From: Desulfobacterales bacterium
Lineage (GTDB): Bacteria; Desulfobacterota; Desulfobacteria; Desulfobacterales; C00003106
Reading direction: 5' to 3'
Assembly (NCBI GenBank): GCA_030594505.1
Contig: JAUVFC010000074.1
Location: 1-7,888 of the forward strand
DNA length: 7,888 nucleotides
Shown: positions 4,882 through 7,888 of the stretch, one piece after another
Layout: the number at the start of each line of letters is the position of its first letter
How positions within the stretch are numbered: position 1 is the stretch's first letter
The notes under the pieces: model-generated
The model's database searches: none
What the model was told of the DNA's origin: nothing
The model's input: only the letters and a program-made list of their open reading frames with translations
Made by a program: the position numbers and the translations under genes

Positions 4882-7410
4882 TTAGTCGATCAACACCAAC
4901 TCTCCTTCGTAAATAAAATCTCGTGTATGACGGGCTACATCTTCCGGATCGACCTCTTTTCGCGCATTCCCCGTTTCGATGGCCGCTTGGGCTACAGCAG
5001 CGGCTACCAGTGGCGGGACGGAAAAGCTCATCCCCCCGGGGAGGATGTGGTCGGCGTTTAGTTCGTTTTCGGGTATGGCCCCGGCAAGGGCATGGGTTGC
5101 GGCGATCTTCATGGCCTCATTGATCGATTTAGCCCGGACATCGAGCGCCCCCCGGAAGATCCCGGGAAAAGCGAGAAGGTTGTTGACCTGATTGGGAAAA
5201 TCGGAACGTCCGGTGGCCACTATGCCGGCCCCTCCTTTTTTCGCCTCTTCAGGCAGAATCTCCGGGATAGGGTTGGCAAGAGCAAAGACAATCGGATTAT
5301 CGGCCATGGAGCGGACCATGGTCTCATTAACCAGATTCCCTCTTGATACGCCGATGAAGACATCGGCCCCGATAAGGGCATCGGTCAGGTTTCCCTTTAT
5401 TCCGCCAGGGTTTGTTATTTTTGCCGTCATCTCCTTTGCAGGATTCATCCCCTCTTTTCTCCCTTGATAAATGATCCCTTTTGAATCACACATGACGATG
5501 TGCTTCATCCCTAAAGAGAAAAGAAACTTAGCCACGGCAATCCCAGCGGCTCCGGCTCCGTTTATGACCACATTGACGGTTTCAATATTTTTCCCGGTGA
5601 TCTTCAGCGCGTTAAGTAATCCCGCAGCCACAACCACTGCGGTTCCGTGCTGATCGTCATGAAATACAGGGAGATCGAGCTCCTCGCGCAGTCGTTCTTC
5701 AATAAGGAAGCATCTGGGGGCGGAAATGTCCTCAAGGTTGATCCCTCCAAAGACGGTGGCGATCCTTTTGACGGTCTCCACGATCTGGTCCGGGTCGTGG
5801 GCCGCAATACAAATAGGGAACGCCTCGACACCGGCAAAGGTGTGAAAAAGGACTGCCTTCCCTTCCATTACCGGAAGAGCCGCCCGCGGACCGATATCTC
5901 CCAATCCAAGCACTGCGCTCCCATCAGTAACAATGGCGACGAGGTTACTCTTGGCGGTGTAATCATAAATAAGATCGGGATCGGTCTGAATCTCTCGGGA
6001 AGTTTGTACTGAGTATGGGGGAAGATAAAAGAGGTTCAGGATGTTGCGGTCCCTTGCCGGGATCTTAACCTTAATTTCGAGAAGCCCCTGATACCGGCGA
6101 CGAAGGTCGAGGGCCTGTTCTTTAAACGTTCCTTTGGCTTGTAGTTCTGAAGAAAGACGCGGAAGTCTCCCTTCAAAAGAGAGCCTCTCCAGCCGTTCGT
6201 ATATTTTATCGGGGTCTGCCTGAACCCTTGCAACCCCGCTCTCAATGGCCGCCCTCGCAACAGCGGCCGCAATAGTGGGGGCAACCTTGAAATCAAAGAT
6301 TTCCGGCACAAAATAGCCGGCAGAGAGCCGGTCTTTTGGTACGAGTTGAGAAAAGGCTCTTGCCGCAGCCAGTTCTATTTCAAAATTGATCCTTCGGGCA
6401 GCTACATCGAGTATCCCTCGAAAAAGCCCGGGAAAGATCAACGCAATATCAAGGAGGTTCGGATAATCTGCCCGAGAGGTTGCAATGACCCCGGCTCCCC
6501 CTTTTTGTGCTTCGGCCGGGGTAATTTCAGGATCCGGTACGGCCAGGGCAAATACGATTGGGTCGCTTGCCATGGAAGAGACCATCCCGGCGGTGAGAAC
6601 ACCTCCTTCTGAAAATCCGATAAAAACATCCGCCCCAACGAGAATCTCATCTAATTTTCCTTTTTTTTGTTTTGGGTTCGTGGTCTTTGCGATCTCGGCC
6701 TTGGCCCAGTTCATACGTTCCATCCGGTACTTATAGATCGCTCCTGCCCGGTCGCAGACGACCAGATCTTTGATCCCTGCTTTCATAAAAAGCTTTGCTG
6801 TGGCTAAACCCGCGGCGCCGGCGCCGCAGATAACCACTGAAAGGCCTTCCAATTTTTTTCCTGCCAGCTTACAGGCGTTGATCAGGGCGCCTAATGCCTC
6901 TATGGCCGCCACGTGTTGATCGTTATGAAGGACCGGGATGTTCAGAGCTCTTGCAAGATGTTCCTCAATGCAAAAGCAGTCGGGAGAAGCAATGTCTTCC
7001 AAGCATATCGCGCCAAAAGTGGGCGCCATGAGGCTGATGGTTTCTACGATCTCCGAAGGATTGTGGGTGGAGAGAGGAATGGGGAAGGCGTCCACGCCGG
7101 CAAAGGTCTTAAAGAGTACCGACTTGTTTTCAAGTACCGGAAGGACAGCCGCAGGCCCTAAGAAACCAGAGCCGCGCACGGCAGAGCCGTCACTTACAAC
7201 CGCCACCGTGTTTCCCCGGCAGGAATGGGAAAAGGAGCTGGCAGGCCGATTGAATATCTCCATGCACACATCCGCCACCCCGGGGGTATATGCCAGGCTG
7301 AGTGCATGTTCGTCTTTGATCGGGATTTTGGTGTCGATTCCGATTACGCCCTGATACTTGCGACGATAGTAGAGGGTTTTTTGTCGAGACTCATCCATAT
7401 CAGAAATCAT
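4882..7410 (-). CDS. Tandem malic enzyme: two complete malic-enzyme units fused in one 842-residue protein
   Basis: Malic enzyme oxidatively decarboxylates malate to pyruvate and CO2 with NAD(P)+ in the cytoplasm. A prokaryotic small subunit is about 400 residues; here two homologous units follow each other (about 11-415 and 432-842). Unit 1 shows Tyr41 in AYTPGVA, Lys96, metal ligands Glu138/Asp139 (LEDI) and Asp164, and a GAGAAG Rossmann loop at 196-201. Unit 2 shows Tyr462, Lys518, Glu560/Asp561, Asp586 in HDDQHGT, GAGAAG at 618-623, ANPIPE at 712-717 and QVNN at 741-744. Unit 1 has lost the malate-binding asparagines: Val291 replaces the Asn of ANPxPE, and Asp321/Ile322 replace the NN of QVNN. 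Unit 2 has an altered tyrosine loop (YLPPYS for YTPGVA). Unit 2 is therefore the likelier catalyst, with unit 1 partly active, regulatory, or completing a shared site. The frame is open throughout, with no frameshift. The start is ATG 7410 or ATG 7398; neither has a good ribosome site, and an in-frame stop lies 9 bp upstream. sixA follows after 36 bp. It is not the MaeB type, which carries a phosphotransacetylase domain. Confidence 0.93.
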   Translation of the reverse strand: MISDMDESRQKTLYYRRKYQGVIGIDTKIPIKDEHALSLAYTPGVADVCMEIFNRPASSFSHSCRGNTVAVVSDGSAVRGSGFLGPAAVLPVLENKSVLFKTFAGVDAFPIPLSTHNPSEIVETISLMAPTFGAICLEDIASPDCFCIEEHLARALNIPVLHNDQHVAAIEALGALINACKLAGKKLEGLSVVICGAGAAGLATAKLFMKAGIKDLVVCDRAGAIYKYRMERMNWAKAEIAKTTNPKQKKGKLDEILVGADVFIGFSEGGVLTAGMVSSMASDPIVFALAVPDPEITPAEAQKGGAGVIATSRADYPNLLDIALIFPGLFRGILDVAARRINFEIELAAARAFSQLVPKDRLSAGYFVPEIFDFKVAPTIAAAVARAAIESGVARVQADPDKIYERLERLSFEGRLPRLSSELQAKGTFKEQALDLRRRYQGLLEIKVKIPARDRNILNLFYLPPYSVQTSREIQTDPDLIYDYTAKSNLVAIVTDGSAVLGLGDIGPRAALPVMEGKAVLFHTFAGVEAFPICIAAHDPDQIVETVKRIATVFGGINLEDISAPRCFLIEERLREELDLPVFHDDQHGTAVVVAAGLLNALKITGKNIETVNVVINGAGAAGIAVAKFLFSLGMKHIVMCDSKGIIYQGRKEGMNPAKEMTAKITNPGGIKGNLTDALIGADVFIGVSRGNLVNETMVRSMADNPIVFALANPIPEILPEEAKKGGAGIVATGRSDFPNQVNNLLAFPGIFRGALDVRAKSINEAMKIAATHALAGAIPENELNADHILPGGMSFSVPPLVAAAVAQAAIETGNARKEVDPEDVARHTRDFIYEGELVLID

Positions 7411-7425
7411 GGAGGGTTACTAATT

Positions 7426-7589
7426 GAGACCTTTGCATAACTGCCATTTCTCCGTGATGCGGCGTCAGGCTTCAAAATTTGCACGGAGTGAAGCGTCAGC
7501 GCTATCCTCGATCCGCCTGAGGCGGACCTCCGGTTAAATTTTTCGCCTTCCTTGCCTGACGAAAAAATGTCGCGTTATGCAAAGGTCTC
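7426..7589. mobile_element. MITE-like element in the leader of the tandem malic enzyme gene
   Basis: Perfect 16-bp terminal inverted repeats, GAGACCTTTGCATAAC (7426-7441) and its reverse complement (7574-7589), bound 164 bp without a transposase frame. TAATT flanks both ends (7421-7425 and 7590-7594), consistent with a 5-bp target-site duplication. Inside are a second inverted pair, CGTCAGGC (7463-7470) with GCCTGACG (7554-7561), and a perfect hairpin TCCGCC-TGA-GGCGGA (7512-7526). The left end is 15 bp from the malic enzyme ATG, and the right end is about 45 bp from a promoter-like sequence on the same strand, so the element appears to sit in the 5' leader. Confidence 0.78.
7512..7526. repeat. 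Hairpin at the core of the 7426-7589 element
   Basis: TCCGCC, loop TGA, GGCGGA: a perfect 6-bp stem. It sits between ATCCTCGA and CCTCCGGTTAAA. The same frame surrounds a different hairpin at 7829-7843. Confidence 0.7.
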
Positions 7590-7635
7590 TAATTACCGGA
7601 ACAGGTCTTACTCGTGCATCATAATTTATACTTGA

Positions 7636-7664
7636 TTCATACTTGAAATCTCGTACAAAGTCAA
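7636..7664 (-). promoter_or_regulatory. Sigma70-like promoter for the malic enzyme-sixA operon
   Basis: On the minus strand TTGACT (7664-7659) matches the -35 consensus at 5 of 6 bases. It is separated by exactly 17 bp from TATGAA (7641-7636), which matches the -10 consensus at 4 of 6. It lies just downstream of a terminator reading the same way. The start of transcription would be near 7629, giving a leader of roughly 220 nt of which 164 are the inserted element; without it the leader would be about 50 nt. This is prediction from consensus only. Confidence 0.5.
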
Positions 7665-7685
7665 TTTGGCAGGAAATTACATGGA

Positions 7686-7725
7686 GAAACAAAAACCCCT
7701 CTGAGCGGAGGATAACTCAGAGGGG
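7686..7725 (-). terminator. Rho-independent terminator on the minus strand
   Basis: CCCCTCTGAG (7725-7716 read on the minus strand) pairs perfectly with CTCAGAGGGG (7705-7696) across a 10-nt loop. On the minus strand the stem is followed by TTTTTGTTTC. The orientation fits the end of a minus-strand gene lying beyond the right edge of the window. On the plus strand no T-run follows the stem. It could instead act as an attenuator if transcription of the malic enzyme gene also starts further right. Confidence 0.8.
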
Positions 7726-7764
7726 CTGATGAGGAGGAAAGCGAGGTAGTTCTATTGATCTTTA

Positions 7765-7888
7765 GAGGCAGTTTCAAAACGTCCCCTTTTGCCCAATCTC
7801 TGCGTCAGGCTCAGATTTTAATCCTCGAAATACCCAAAGTATTCCTGCGGTTAAAATCTTCGCCTTTCTTGACCTTGGACAAAATTGA
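7765..7888. mobile_element. Partial MITE-like repeat, right end outside the window
   Basis: The stretch begins with a TIR-like sequence, GAGGCAGTTTCAAAACGTCC, then carries GCGTCAGGC (7802-7810), ATCCTCGA (7821-7828), CGGTTAAA (7848-7855) and TTCGCCTT (7859-7866). The last three occur with identical 27- and 11-bp start-to-start spacing inside the 7426-7589 element. An inverted pair, GATTTTAA (7814-7821) with TTAAAATC (7851-7858), encloses a hairpin. The matching terminal repeat is not visible, so the left boundary is inferred. Confidence 0.55.
7829..7843. repeat. Hairpin at the core of the partial right-edge element
   Basis: AATAC, loop CCAAA, GTATT: a perfect 5-bp stem in 15 nt. It occupies the same position and length as the TCCGCC/GGCGGA hairpin at 7512-7526 but has an unrelated stem sequence. 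Confidence 0.65.

Noticed and set aside
4923..7440. Several plus-strand open frames of 60-138 codons opposite the malic enzyme
   Set aside because: They are antisense shadows of a well-supported gene, without ribosome sites or recognisable motifs.

Overview
The window looks like a stretch of bacterial chromosome of moderate GC, most likely from an anaerobic Desulfobacterota/Deltaproteobacteria-type organism. That placement is an inference. It rests on the gene families, on the many short palindromic and heptameric intergenic repeats, and on a SixA variant of a kind I associate with that group. No rRNA, tRNA or other marker gene is present to confirm it.

Left part (1-1385): an AT-richer accessory segment. 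It begins with hicA, a toxin gene whose antitoxin partner would lie off the left edge. A RES-domain protein follows, of the NAD-degrading toxin family, with no Xre antitoxin gene next to it. The spacers between these genes hold no further gene but do contain an attC-like patch and a repeat-like scrap.

Middle part (1386-4053): a conserved housekeeping pair on the plus strand. The first is the bifunctional NAD(P)H-hydrate repair enzyme (epimerase plus dehydratase). The second is tsaE, the ATPase of tRNA t6A synthesis; the same order is known as yjeF-yjeE in E. coli. Two arrays of 7-bp tandem repeats lie between the two genes, and the second array has become the first codons of tsaE. tsaE converges on a minus-strand cheW gene and overlaps its 3' end by 53 bp.

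Right part (4054-7888): all genes are on the minus strand. Read in transcription order, there is an intrinsic terminator of an unseen upstream gene, then a sigma70-like promoter. A MITE-like palindromic element follows, then an 842-residue protein made of two malic-enzyme units in tandem. After that come sixA (phosphohistidine phosphatase), a second MITE-like element, and cheW. Both complete MITE-like elements have perfect terminal inverted repeats and short direct repeats at their edges, and each sits just upstream of a start codon. The start of a third, related element runs off the right edge.

The most notable item is the tandem malic enzyme. The N-terminal unit keeps the tyrosine loop and metal ligands but has lost the asparagines that bind malate. 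The C-terminal unit keeps those asparagines but has an altered tyrosine loop. The second is a hairpin-bearing repeat module found inside two elements that have different ends.
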